Below, one piece after another: positions 30,886-38,773 of a stretch of 45,058 nt of DNA. Source of the stretch: Azospirillum oleiclasticum (GTDB lineage: Bacteria > Pseudomonadota > Alphaproteobacteria > Azospirillales > Azospirillaceae); the NCBI RefSeq assembly GCF_013423485.1, contig NZ_JABFFR010000061.1:1-45058 (forward strand), in the 5' to 3' direction. The notes beneath the pieces were generated by a model that worked only from the letters and a program-made list of their open reading frames with translations, searched no databases and was not told the DNA's origin. Every line of letters begins with the position of its first letter. Position 1 is the first letter of the stretch. The translations under genes and the position numbers were made by a program.

Positions 30886-31815
30886 GTGCGGAAACGCGTG
30901 TCCATCAAGGCCGTGCAAGCCTTCGAAGCCGCCGCAAGGCTCGGCTCCTTCGCGCTCGCGGCCGAGGATCTGGCCGTGACGCCATCCGCGGTAAGCCATC
31001 AGATTCGTATTCTGGAGGATCAGCTTGGGGTGCGGCTGTTCCACCGCGTGCACCGGTCGGTGGTGCTGACCGACGGCGGGCGCGTCTACGCCGCGGAGGT
31101 GACGGCCGCCTTCGCCCGCATCGAGGCGGCGACGCAGAACGCCGCCATGGCCGGAGGCAGCGCCATCCTGACGGTCCACTCGACGCCCAGTTTCGCCACG
31201 CAGTGGCTGATGCCGCGGCTGGCGCGGTTCCAGGAGCAGCATCCCGGCATCGACATCCGGCTCCAGGCGTCCGTCACCCCGGTGGATTTCGCGGCCGGGG
31301 TGGTGGATGTGGACATCCGCTACAACCCCGGCCCGGCCGCGGTGGGCACGGTGCTGGTGCCCTTCCCGGAGGACACCATCGTGCCGATGTGCTCTCCCGG
31401 CCTGGCGCGCGGGCTGAAGCCGATCCGCCGGCCGGCGGATCTGTCCCACCACACGCTGATCCATTCGGAGGTGAACATCCTCGGCTGGCGCGACTGGGCG
31501 CGCCTGCACCGGCGTGTGCCGCTCGACCTCGAACGCGGTCCGCGCTTCGACCGCAGCTTCATGGCGATCAGCGCCGCCGTGGACGGGCTGGGCGTCTGCA
31601 TCGACAGTCTGCTGCTGGCCGAACGCGAGCTGCTGTCCGGCCGGCTGGTGGTGCCCTTCGCCACGCCGGGCCTTAAGGCGCAGGGCCATGGGCTGGTGAC
31701 CCTGAAATCCGCCGCCGACCAGGCGAAGATCCGCGCCTTCCGCGAATGGCTCTTCTCCGAGCTGAAGAAGGGCCGGCAGGGGGAGGAACGGTTCCTCAAG
31801 GGGCCGGCGGACTGA
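30886..31815 (+). CDS. LysR-family transcriptional regulator (GcvA-like)
   Basis: 309 residues from a GTG at 30886; an in-frame stop lies seven codons upstream, so few other starts are possible. N-terminal winged helix-turn-helix: IKAVQAFEAAARLGSFALAA, EDLAVTPSAVSHQIRILEDQ, LGVRLFHRVHRSVVLTDGG. The effector domain with STPSFATQWLMPRLARFQEQ, HPGIDIRLQA and VDVDIRYNPG belongs to the GcvA-like branch. It is divergent from the SDR-split transketolase-TRAP operon and most likely its activator, responding to the imported compound or an intermediate. It converges on the DUF2218 gene with an 18-bp gap. Confidence 0.92.
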   Translation: MRKRVSIKAVQAFEAAARLGSFALAAEDLAVTPSAVSHQIRILEDQLGVRLFHRVHRSVVLTDGGRVYAAEVTAAFARIEAATQNAAMAGGSAILTVHSTPSFATQWLMPRLARFQEQHPGIDIRLQASVTPVDFAAGVVDVDIRYNPGPAAVGTVLVPFPEDTIVPMCSPGLARGLKPIRRPADLSHHTLIHSEVNILGWRDWARLHRRVPLDLERGPRFDRSFMAISAAVDGLGVCIDSLLLAERELLSGRLVVPFATPGLKAQGHGLVTLKSAADQAKIRAFREWLFSELKKGRQGEERFLKGPAD

Positions 31816-31833
31816 CCCGCGCGTGCCCCTCTC

Positions 31834-32163
31834 TCAGCCGTCCGTCCAGTCGAAGCGCAGCGGCGCTTCGCGGAAGGCGAAGCGGTCGAGATGGCTGGCC
31901 ACCACGCCCTTGAGCCCGTCGCGCTGGCCCTCGGCGCTCGCCTCGATCCGGCAGTCCAGCGCGTCCGCGTCAGCCACCAGGGTGAGGGTGGCGGGGCCGG
32001 GCCAGTCGGCGCCGCGGATGTCGCGGGGGAAGACCACGCTGCCCCGCTCCGCCGTGAACTCGACGGTGAGGTTGTGGCCCCAGTGCTTGCAGAGCTGTTG
32101 CAGGTAGCGGCTGCCGTTGGCGGTGGGCACACGCGCCGCGGTGGCGAAGACGGCCACCGTCAT
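31834..32163 (-). CDS. DUF2218 family protein
   Basis: 109 residues. Small soluble protein of the DUF2218 family: ARVPTANGSRYLQQLCKHWG, HNLTVEFTAERGSVVFP, LVADADALDCRIEASAEGQ, LKGVVASHLDRFAF. Biochemical function not established. The family often sits next to siderophore-interacting ferric reductases (ViuB/YqjH type) and their regulators, and its start overlaps the stop of the PadR/YqjI-like gene by four bases, so it is co-translated with a probable metal-responsive repressor. A role in iron or nickel homeostasis is likely by context. No ferric reductase gene is in the window. Confidence 0.85.
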   Translation of the reverse strand: MTVAVFATAARVPTANGSRYLQQLCKHWGHNLTVEFTAERGSVVFPRDIRGADWPGPATLTLVADADALDCRIEASAEGQRDGLKGVVASHLDRFAFREAPLRFDWTDG

Positions 32164-32750
32164 GGCAGCCGCTCGATGCGCTGAGCCGCCTCGTCCAGGA
32201 TGGCGGCGGCGGCGTGGATGGTGTCGGCCTCCACCCCCTCGCGGCCGAGCCGGTGCATCAGCACCGCGCGCAGATTGTCCATGGCGCGGCGGATCGGCGC
32301 GCCGTCGGTGCGCTCGCGCCGGGCGGCCAGGGCGCCGAGCTTGGCGAGGACCGCCTCAACGACGTCCTTCTCGGCATCGAGCCGGGCGATGCCGTCGGTG
32401 GTGGCGGTGAAGGCCTTGCGGGTGCCCTCGTCGCCGGCCTTCTCGATCTGGCCCAGCTCCTCCAGCATCGACAGCATGGGGTAGACGACGCCGGGGCTGG
32501 GCGCATAGGCCCCGCCCGTCCGCTCTTCGATGGCGCGGATCAGGTCGTAGCCGTGGCGCGGCTGCTCGGCCAGCAGCTTCAGCAGCACGAGCTGGAGCTC
32601 GCCACCCTCGAAGGCACGGCGACGCCCGCCGCGTCCCCCCTCGTCGTGATGGTGCCCGTGGCCGTGCCCGAAGCCATGACGCCCGCCACCGCGGTGCATG
32701 GCGTGGTGCCGGGCGCGCAGGGCGCCGCAGGCCTTGATGAATGAACGCAT
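32160..32750 (-). CDS. PadR-family regulator with His-rich N terminus (YqjI-like)
   Basis: 196 residues from the ATG at 32750 (GGAGA upstream); a TTG seven codons earlier is a weaker option. Residues about 14-45 are packed with His and Gly (HHAMHRGGGRHGFGHGHGHH), a likely nickel/iron-binding tail. Then comes a PadR winged helix: ELQLVLLKLLAEQPRHGYDL, IRAIEERTGGAYAPSPGVVY, PMLSMLEELGQI, followed by a C-terminal helical dimerisation part (RAMDNLRAVLMHRLGREGVE). The layout matches E. coli YqjI, a nickel-responsive repressor of the ferric reductase gene yqjH. First gene of a two-gene operon with DUF2218. Palindromes at 32762-32791 overlap its promoter and suggest self-repression. Confidence 0.88.
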   Translation of the reverse strand: MRSFIKACGALRARHHAMHRGGGRHGFGHGHGHHHDEGGRGGRRRAFEGGELQLVLLKLLAEQPRHGYDLIRAIEERTGGAYAPSPGVVYPMLSMLEELGQIEKAGDEGTRKAFTATTDGIARLDAEKDVVEAVLAKLGALAARRERTDGAPIRRAMDNLRAVLMHRLGREGVEADTIHAAAAILDEAAQRIERLP

Positions 32751-32761
32751 GACTGTCTCCA

Positions 32762-32791
32762 ACCTATTCAAGATAGGTCAAGATATATCTT
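32762..32791. promoter_or_regulatory. Palindromic operators upstream of the YqjI-like gene
   Basis: Two dyads side by side: ACCTAT-N5-ATAGGT (32762-32778) and the perfect 12-base palindrome AAGATATATCTT (32780-32791). An outer AACCTA/TAGGTT pair (32761-32766 and 32795-32800) is centred on the same spot. They lie 12-50 bases upstream of the regulator start in an AT-rich pocket, where a PadR dimer would block RNA polymerase. Binding is inferred. Confidence 0.55.
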
Positions 32792-32933
32792 AGTTAGGTT
32801 TGAAAGGCAAGGCCCTTGTCAACAGCGACGCTGCGCGAACCGCGGGGCTGGGCACCGCCGCTCTCATGATTGCACTCGTATGCATTTCCGGAGACAATCG
32901 GGTTGTTGTTGGACTGAAAGAAACCCCTTACGC

Positions 32934-35015
32934 GTGCTTATCAGATTCTGTGTTGCTACTTTTCTTCTGGTCCTGGCGCTGCCGGCCGCCGCCGGGGAGG
33001 CGCCGCTGTCGGATTGGGGCGGCACCGGGCTGCTGCAAGGCCCGGTCGCGCGGATGCTTCCCGACGGCAGCGTCGCCGCCGGTTTCACACGTTTGGGGGA
33101 TTTGCAGCGGCATCTGTTCGTCACCGCCCAGCCGCTGCCCTGGCTGGAGCTGACTTTCCGGCAGACCGCCTACCCCAACTATTACGGCCTGTTCGAACCC
33201 GGTCTTGACGTCAAGCTCCGCCTCGTGAAGGAGGGGGAACTGTGGCCGGAGATCGCCATCGGCGGGCGCGACGTCGCCGGGTCCGGCTTCGTGCTGCCGG
33301 GAACCGGGCGCTTCGCCGGCGAATATGTGGTGGCGACACGGCGCTGGTGGGATGTCGACCTGACGGTCGGGCTGGGCTGGGGCCGCTTCGCCGGGCGCAA
33401 CGCCGTGCCCAACCCGCTGGGCTGGCTGGGCGGGCGCTACGCGCGCGACCGCGACCCGGCCGACACCACCGTCCGCGGCCCGCGCGCGTGGTTCACCGGA
33501 CAGGACGCGGCACTCTTCGGCGGGGTCGCGTGGCGCACCCCGCTGCCCGGCCTGACGCTGAAGCTGGAATACTCCGCCGATTCCTTCCGCGCCGAGCGGC
33601 AGGAAGACCCGGCCTTCCGCGCCGGCATCCCGGTCAACGCCGGCCTGTCCTGGCGGCCTGTGGAGTGGCTGGAGATCGGGGCCGGGTTCGAGCAGGGGCG
33701 GCGCACCATGCTGCGCGTCGCCACGCGGCTGACGCCGCGCCTGCTGGCCGACGATCCGGTGGACACGCCGCCCCCGGCGGTCGGGGCCCCTCCGGCCAGC
33801 ACCGCCCAAGCGGCCGACGCCGTGACGCTGGGGCGTATGGCGCGGGCCGAGGGGCTGCCGCTCACCGCGGTCGAGGCGGCGGGGGATCGCGCCGTCGCCT
33901 GGCTGGCCCTGTCGGGTCCGGACGGCGGGCCGCTGGCGCGCACGGTCGGCCGCACAGCGCGGCTGCTGGCCGACGGCGCCCCGTCCGAGGCCGACGCGGT
34001 CACGGTGGTCACCGGCGCCCGCGGGCTGGACGGCCTTGCCGTCACGCTCGACCGCGACGGGGTCGCGCGCGCCGCGAACGCCCGCGGCAGCGCGGAGGAG
34101 CTGTGGCGGACCGCCGCCATCGCCCCCGCCGCCACGGCCGGCCCCGCCCCCGGCCGATCCTGGGGGCTGGAGCCGGTGCTGCGCAGCACCATCGACCTGA
34201 GCCTGTCGGAACGCGGGATGGCGCCGGTGTCGCGCGCCTACACCGACGCGTCCATCCGGCTGGAGCCGCTGTCCGGGCTGGTGCTGGGCGCCGGTGTGCG
34301 GGCGGAGGCGGGCGACACCCTGGCTTGGCTGGACGGCTCCGCCATCCCGGCCGAACGGCCGGTGCGCAGCGACCTGCCGCTCTACGCCGAGGCCGGGGCG
34401 GGGATCGAGCACGCCTGGGTCTCCTGGCTCGACAGCCCGGCGGAGGGCTGGCACGCCCGCCTGTCCGCCGGCCATTTCGAGGAGATGTTCGGCGGCGTCT
34501 CGGCCGAGCTGCTGCGCAAGCCCCTGCTCTCCCGCTGGGCGCTGGGGCTGGATGTGAACCGGGTGTGGAAGCGCCCGCCGGGTGGCATCCTGCGCGTGGA
34601 CGACGACAACGTCGTCACCACGGGTCACCTCTCCGCCTATCTGGACGGCGAGGGGGAGGAGGGGTGGAGCGGCGCCCTGCGGCTGGGCCGCTATCTCGGC
34701 GGCGACTGGGGCGGTACGGTGGAGCTGTCGCGCCGCTGGGAGGGCGGCATCCGTCTCGCCGCCCACATGACCTGGACCGACGGCCCCCGCCCCGGCCAGA
34801 GCCCCTACGCCGGGCGGCTGGAGCATGGGGTGGCGCTGGTGGTGCCGCTGCACGCGCTGGCGCGCATGGGCATCGACGCGGCGGTGGGAGGCAGCGTCCG
34901 CACGCTCGGGCGCGACGCCGGCCAGCGGCTGGAGGCGCCGCTGCCGCTGCACGACACCTTGGACCCCGCCGGCTTCGGCCGGCTGGCCGGCACATGGCGC
35001 CGCCTGATGGAGTGA
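32934..35015 (+). CDS. YjbH-like outer-membrane protein (exopolysaccharide-linked)
   Basis: About 693 residues from a GTG at 32934, which gives a neat signal peptide (LIRFCVATFLLVLALPAAAG). An ATG at 32880 in the same frame would add 18 residues and an unusually long n-region; neither has a good ribosome site. The mature protein shows YjbH features: GGTGLLQGPVARMLPDGSVA, GFTRLGDLQRHLFVTAQPLP, YYGLFEPGLDVKLRL, AIGGRDVAGSGFVLPGTGRF, ARLSAGHFEEMFGGVSAELL. Many alternating beta-strand segments fit an outer-membrane barrel. YjbH proteins belong to exopolysaccharide export clusters, but yjbE, yjbF and yjbG are absent, so this is an orphan. An Ala/Pro linker near residue 290 separates two halves. 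Confidence 0.82.
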   Translation: MLIRFCVATFLLVLALPAAAGEAPLSDWGGTGLLQGPVARMLPDGSVAAGFTRLGDLQRHLFVTAQPLPWLELTFRQTAYPNYYGLFEPGLDVKLRLVKEGELWPEIAIGGRDVAGSGFVLPGTGRFAGEYVVATRRWWDVDLTVGLGWGRFAGRNAVPNPLGWLGGRYARDRDPADTTVRGPRAWFTGQDAALFGGVAWRTPLPGLTLKLEYSADSFRAERQEDPAFRAGIPVNAGLSWRPVEWLEIGAGFEQGRRTMLRVATRLTPRLLADDPVDTPPPAVGAPPASTAQAADAVTLGRMARAEGLPLTAVEAAGDRAVAWLALSGPDGGPLARTVGRTARLLADGAPSEADAVTVVTGARGLDGLAVTLDRDGVARAANARGSAEELWRTAAIAPAATAGPAPGRSWGLEPVLRSTIDLSLSERGMAPVSRAYTDASIRLEPLSGLVLGAGVRAEAGDTLAWLDGSAIPAERPVRSDLPLYAEAGAGIEHAWVSWLDSPAEGWHARLSAGHFEEMFGGVSAELLRKPLLSRWALGLDVNRVWKRPPGGILRVDDDNVVTTGHLSAYLDGEGEEGWSGALRLGRYLGGDWGGTVELSRRWEGGIRLAAHMTWTDGPRPGQSPYAGRLEHGVALVVPLHALARMGIDAAVGGSVRTLGRDAGQRLEAPLPLHDTLDPAGFGRLAGTWRRLME

Positions 35016-35080
35016 CAAGACGCAGTATCGACGGCGTTTCGCGGTGCGCTGCGGAAGTCGGGGCCCCCGGAAGGGTGGCA

Positions 35081-35105
35081 GGAACTTTCCCCGCGCCCGC
35101 CCGTT
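35081..35105 (+). promoter_or_regulatory. EcfG-type general stress promoter of the DUF1328 gene
   Basis: GGAAC (35081-35085), 16-base spacer, CGTT (35102-35105): exact match to the alphaproteobacterial EcfG consensus. The predicted start is near 35113, about 86 bases before the DUF1328 ATG. DUF1328 proteins are often stress-induced, which fits. Confidence 0.65.
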
Positions 35106-35198
35106 ACTGGAATGCGCGGCACACATGCCACCGGAAAACGGGCTAGGGGGCGGTTTCCGCAAGGTCCCGCATGTCGGCCGCAGGTGACGGAGGGAAAG

Positions 35199-35363
35199 AT
35201 GCTTTATTGGGCCGCTGTGTTTCTTGTGATCGCGCTGGTCGCCGGTCTGTTCGGCTTCGGCGGTGTGGCGAGCGCGTCCGCGGGCATTGCCCAGTTCCTG
35301 TTCTTCCTGTTCGTGGTGCTGTTCGCCGCGAGCCTGATCCTGGGTCTCGTCCGCAGGCGCTAG
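35199..35363 (+). CDS. DUF1328 family small membrane protein
   Basis: 54 residues from the ATG at 35199, with GGAGGG upstream. Two transmembrane helices (MLYWAAVFLVIALVAGLFGF and AQFLFFLFVVLFAASLILGL) joined by the conserved GVASASAGI turn, ending VRRR. This is the YtjA/DUF1328 pattern at normal length. Function unknown; homologues are small inner-membrane proteins associated with stress. A matching EcfG-type promoter upstream and a terminator downstream make it a complete one-gene unit. Confidence 0.9.
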   Translation: MLYWAAVFLVIALVAGLFGFGGVASASAGIAQFLFFLFVVLFAASLILGLVRRR

Positions 35364-35406
35364 ACCCGCCGGTCTCCAGTCTCTCGATGTTTCGCCTCGC
35401 ACCTGG

Positions 35407-35440
35407 CGGCAGCGTCCCCACGCGGGCGCTGCCGTTTTCT
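35407..35440 (+). terminator. Rho-independent terminator after the DUF1328 gene
   Basis: Eight-bp stem CGGCAGCG/CGCTGCCG (35407-35414 with 35427-35434), 12-base loop, then TTTTCTT. It lies just before the convergent end of the ECF sigma gene. Confidence 0.8.
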
Positions 35441-35454
35441 TGAAGGGAAACGGT

Positions 35455-36096
35455 TCAGTCCTCGTCGTCGTCGGACGGCACCCGGCCTTCCATCAGATAG
35501 CGCAACGCCTTGCGACCGCGCGACAGACGCGACTTCACGGTGCCGATGGAAATGCCGAGGATGTCGGCCGCCTCGCCGTAGGAGATGCCCTCCAGCCCGA
35601 TCAGCAGCACCACCTCGCGCTGCTCGGCCGGCAGGCGGCCAAGGGCGCGGCGCAGGTCGCGCAGTTCCAAAGTGACGATCTGTGCGCCGGACGCGGAACC
35701 GATGCTCGCCTGCGCCTCCGCGTCGATGTCCACCACGGTCTGGCGCCGGCGGATGGCGTTGATGTGCAGATTGCGCAGGATGGTGAAGAGCCAGGCGCGC
35801 AGATTGGTGCCCGGCTTCCACAGATGAAGCCGCGACAGCGCGCGCTCCAGACATTCCTGCACAAGATCGTCGGCCAGTGTGGCGTCGCGCACCATCGCGC
35901 GGGCGAATCGGCGCAGCCGCGGGATTTCGCCCTCGATCTGCTTGATGATGGCCGGATCGGGGGGACCGGAGGGACGTTCGGGCCGCTGATCCCCGGCCTC
36001 GTGCTCCAGGCCCTCGCCCTGTCCGATCGCGTCGTCGTCCGGCGCGATCGTGTCAACCGGAGCGGGGCGCACCGGGTTGGCGACGTGGTTGGCCAT
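35455..36096 (-). CDS. ECF-type RNA polymerase sigma factor
   Basis: 213 residues from the ATG at 36096. Region 2 (IPRLRRFARAMVRDATLADD, LVQECLERALSRLHLWKPGT, NLRAWLFTILRNLHINAIRR) and region 4 (RALGRLPAEQREVVLLIGLE, GISYGEAADILGISIGTVKS, RLSRGRKAL) are both complete. A Pro/acidic N-terminal extension of about 45 residues precedes region 2, and the tail is acidic (SDDDED). Region 2 resembles EcfG-type general stress factors. The partners expected for EcfG (NepR, PhyR) are not adjacent, and no anti-sigma gene is seen. It might read the EcfG-type promoters at 35081 and 39223, but that is inference. Confidence 0.9.
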   Translation of the reverse strand: MANHVANPVRPAPVDTIAPDDDAIGQGEGLEHEAGDQRPERPSGPPDPAIIKQIEGEIPRLRRFARAMVRDATLADDLVQECLERALSRLHLWKPGTNLRAWLFTILRNLHINAIRRRQTVVDIDAEAQASIGSASGAQIVTLELRDLRRALGRLPAEQREVVLLIGLEGISYGEAADILGISIGTVKSRLSRGRKALRYLMEGRVPSDDDED

Positions 36097-36730
36097 GGGT
36101 GAAACGCTGCCTCCGTGAACTGGTGCCGGAGGAGCCGTCCCGGCGGGCCGGCTCCGGACCGATGGCCAGCGTGCGCATTCCACACACGCACGGTCCCCGG
36201 AATACCCGAGGATAACCATCGGTCTCACAGTACCTAATCCCCGCCGACCCCGCTCGCCAGTCGGGAAAAAGGCTAGGTCGCTTCGCAAGGCGGTGAGCGT
36301 AAGCCCAGCCACCGATTCCGCGTGCGGCATGCCTTTCGTGGGGTGCCGCAATCTCCACCTCTGCCGTACCGGATGGTTCATCCCGGTCGTTCGTCATGGC
36401 CGCGTCTGCGGTTCGTCCAGGCCGGTTTGGCCGAGCGCCGGGATTCCGCATCTTCCGAATGCGCCGCCGGATGCGCCGCGGGCGTCGCGCGAATTGGACC
36501 GGAACCAGCCGATTGCCCCACTGTGCGGCGCCGCGTTCGCACGCTTCATTGGTGGGCGGTTATCCCGCTGTCACCGACGCCGTCCGGTCCCACCCAGCAC
36601 CCTCATCGGGAACCGGACGGTCCACCGAATGTGCCCCGCGGGTGCAAGGGAAGCAGGGCGGAAGAAGGGCCGGACCACACGGCCCCCGCCATCGTTCCTC
36701 CGGCATCCGCGAGGCGAGAAGAGGAACCGC
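36097..36730. other. 634-bp intergenic region, no gene seen
   Basis: It lies between the divergent ECF sigma and lytic transglycosylase genes. Reading frames here lack homology-like motifs and ribosome sites. A short GC hairpin (GGAGCCG/CGGCTCC, near 36131-36155) lies in the sigma gene's 5' region. No clear promoter, terminator or RNA gene could be recognised, although promoters for both genes must be here. Confidence 0.5.
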
Positions 36731-37669
36731 ATGCGACGCATCGCAATGAGCCTGGCCGTCAGCGCCGTCTGCCTGTTTCCGATGGCGGCCTCCGCCGGTT
36801 GGGCGGAGAAGACCGTCAAGGCGCTGGAAGCGCTGGCCCAGAAGGGCAGCATGCGCGCCCAGTTCGAGCTGGCCGACCTCTATGAATCCGGCAAGGGGAC
36901 CAAACGCGACGCGCGCCGGGCCTTGTCCTACTACTGCCAGGCCGCCCGCCAGGGTCATGCGGAGGCCGCCTACCGCGCCGGCCAGATGCACATCGCCGGC
37001 AACGGCGGGGTGACGGCGAGCGACGAGTTGGGCCATGGCTGGATGCGTCGGGCGGCGTGGCTGGGCTACGGCAACGCGCTGCGCTACGTGAAGTTGCCCG
37101 GCGCCGAGCCGAAGGCGCCGGAGAAGTGCGAGCCGCCCAACGTCAACTGGAACGGCATCCGGATGCCGCCGGCCGAGGTGAAGGCGATCGTCGCCAAGCT
37201 GGCCCCGACCTACGGCCTCGACCCCGACCTGGTGCTCGCCGTCATCGCGGTGGAATCCGGATTCCGGCCGGGCGTGGTGTCGCCCAAGAGCGCCATGGGG
37301 CTGATGCAGCTCATCCCGGAGACGGCGCAGCGCTTCGGCGTCACCGACGCGTTCGACCCCACCCAGAACATCCGCGGCGGCATGAAGTACCTGCGCTGGC
37401 TGCTCGCCTATTTCGACGGCGACGTCACGCTGGCGCTCGCCGGCTACAACGCGGGCGAAGGGGCGGTCACCCAGTACAAGGGCGTGCCGCCCTACCGCGA
37501 GACGCAGGATTATGTGGTGAAGGTGCACGGCATCTACGCCGCCAAGCGTCACCCCTTCGACCGCGCGGTGGTGGCGTCCGCCGGCCTCAAGCCGCAGAAG
37601 GAGCAGGTGGCGGAGCTGTCCTTCACCGCCCCGCGGCTTCAGCCGAAGAGGGTGTCGATGGAGGACTGA
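36731..37669 (+). CDS. Periplasmic lytic transglycosylase with Sel1 repeats
   Basis: 312 residues from the ATG at 36731 (AGAGGAA five bases upstream). Signal peptide ends at ASAG (about residue 22). Residues about 30-115 form Sel1-type repeats (RAQFELADLYESGKGTKRDA, AEAAYRAGQMHIAG, GHGWMRRAAWLGYGNAL). Residues about 160-285 are an SLT lysozyme-like domain with catalytic Glu in AVIAVESGFRPGVVS, the GLMQLIPETAQRFGV motif and AGYNAGEGAV. It cleaves peptidoglycan glycan strands to 1,6-anhydromuropeptides. Sel1 repeats probably bind a partner. Its last 31 bases overlap the 3' end of the CheZ-like gene on the other strand. Confidence 0.92.
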   Translation: MRRIAMSLAVSAVCLFPMAASAGWAEKTVKALEALAQKGSMRAQFELADLYESGKGTKRDARRALSYYCQAARQGHAEAAYRAGQMHIAGNGGVTASDELGHGWMRRAAWLGYGNALRYVKLPGAEPKAPEKCEPPNVNWNGIRMPPAEVKAIVAKLAPTYGLDPDLVLAVIAVESGFRPGVVSPKSAMGLMQLIPETAQRFGVTDAFDPTQNIRGGMKYLRWLLAYFDGDVTLALAGYNAGEGAVTQYKGVPPYRETQDYVVKVHGIYAAKRHPFDRAVVASAGLKPQKEQVAELSFTAPRLQPKRVSMED

Positions 37670-38436
37670 TCGAGCGGGCGAACCGGCGCCGGCTCCGCCG
37701 CCGGCCGCGCCGGGGCGGCAGTCGGAGCGGGCTTGCCGTTCAGCAGCCGGTCGATCTCGTCCTGGTCGATGCCGGTGTCGGTGGGGCCGTTCAGCAGATG
37801 GGCGTCGGGGCGGTGGTCCTGCGGCTCCCGCGGCAGGTCGGCCGTAGCCACCCCTTCCACCCCCCACAGATCCATCAGCGTCAGGATGCGCTGCTCGATG
37901 TAGCGCAGAGCGTTCACCACCTTGGTGGTGCGCTGCCCGGTCAGATCCTGGAACGAGCAGGCGGTGAAGATGGTGGTCACCTCGTGGTCGAGCACCGCCA
38001 CCAGCGCGTCCGGTGCGCCGGCCTTGCGCAGCAGGTTGGCGGCCTCCAGCACCCGCTCGGCCGAGCCCAGGATCTCGATGGACGCGCGCTCGGTGGACAG
38101 CACGATGGCGTCCAGCTCGTTGGCGGCTGACGTGATGCGGTCATCGCCGTCCTTGGGACGGATGGCGGCGATCTCGCGCCGCGCCTGCACGATGGAGGCG
38201 CTCATATCCTGCAGCTCGCGGCGCAGCACGTCCACATGGCGCGCCACGTTGGCCGCCGCCTCGTGCCGCTGCCACGCATCCTGCAGGGTGGTCATCATGC
38301 CGCGGACCTCGTCCAGCCCCACGGTGCGCGCACGCTTTGCGTGCTCGGCGAGGAAGGCCCGTCCGTCCGGCGTGTCGGCGAGCGACGCTTCGATCTCGCG
38401 ATACCGCGCGTCCGCAAGTGCAAGATCCTCGGCCAT
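37639..38436 (-). CDS. cheZ: CheZ-like CheY-P phosphatase with two C-terminal CheY-binding-like peptides
   Basis: 265 residues; the ATG at 38436 is preferred, with an in-frame GTG four codons upstream possible. A long helical hairpin (about 40-190) carries the CheZ active-site motif SFQDLTGQR. Asp164 and Gln168 match the E. coli catalytic pair Asp143/Gln147. The disordered tail is unusual: it has one peptide, DQDEIDRLLNG (224-234), nearly identical to the FliM N-terminal CheY-P-binding motif, and a second, DQSSIDTLFG, at the very C terminus (256-265), where E. coli CheZ has its single CheY-tethering helix. Two tethers on one phosphatase may raise affinity or bind two response regulators. No other chemotaxis genes adjoin it. 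It is convergent with the transglycosylase gene (31-base overlap). Confidence 0.88.
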   Translation of the reverse strand: MAEDLALADARYREIEASLADTPDGRAFLAEHAKRARTVGLDEVRGMMTTLQDAWQRHEAAANVARHVDVLRRELQDMSASIVQARREIAAIRPKDGDDRITSAANELDAIVLSTERASIEILGSAERVLEAANLLRKAGAPDALVAVLDHEVTTIFTACSFQDLTGQRTTKVVNALRYIEQRILTLMDLWGVEGVATADLPREPQDHRPDAHLLNGPTDTGIDQDEIDRLLNGKPAPTAAPARPAAEPAPVRPLDQSSIDTLFG

Positions 38437-38628
38437 CCCCCACCCCACCGGTCACAGGCTGCGTTTCGGGCCGGCAGTATTCATCGCCAATCATTAACGA
38501 ACTTCGCACATCCTGGTGGAATCGCCGGCGTTCCGGCCGAACCGCCCCTCCACGCCTTCGACTGTCGCCGTCCGCTTTCCGGCGGTTACGGTGAACCTCA
38601 AGACGAGCGCTGCCGGGCGACTGTTGCA

Positions 38629-38661
38629 AAACCAGAACAGCAAACAAGTAAGCTGTGGTTT
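38629..38661. promoter_or_regulatory. Interrupted palindrome in the 337-bp gap between cheZ and the next gene
   Basis: Arms AAACCA (38629-38634) and TGGTTT (38656-38661), with inner CAGC/GCTG (38638-38641 and 38652-38655). It is an AT-rich dyad in the divergent promoter region 38437-38773, so possibly an operator. The rest of that gap shows no gene. Confidence 0.3.
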
Positions 38662-38773
38662 GGTCCAATTTATCACAGGCACGGCCGCGTTCACGCTTAA
38701 TGATTTGGTTACAAAGCCCTTCGTATCATCCTTTCACATGGCAATTCTTGTCATGTTGAGAAGGAAGCCCCGC

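Noticed and set aside
36293..36730. Additional N-terminal coding sequence for the transglycosylase or a small gene in the 634-bp gap
   Set aside because: The signal peptide and ribosome site place the start at 36731; upstream frames have atypical composition and no motif.
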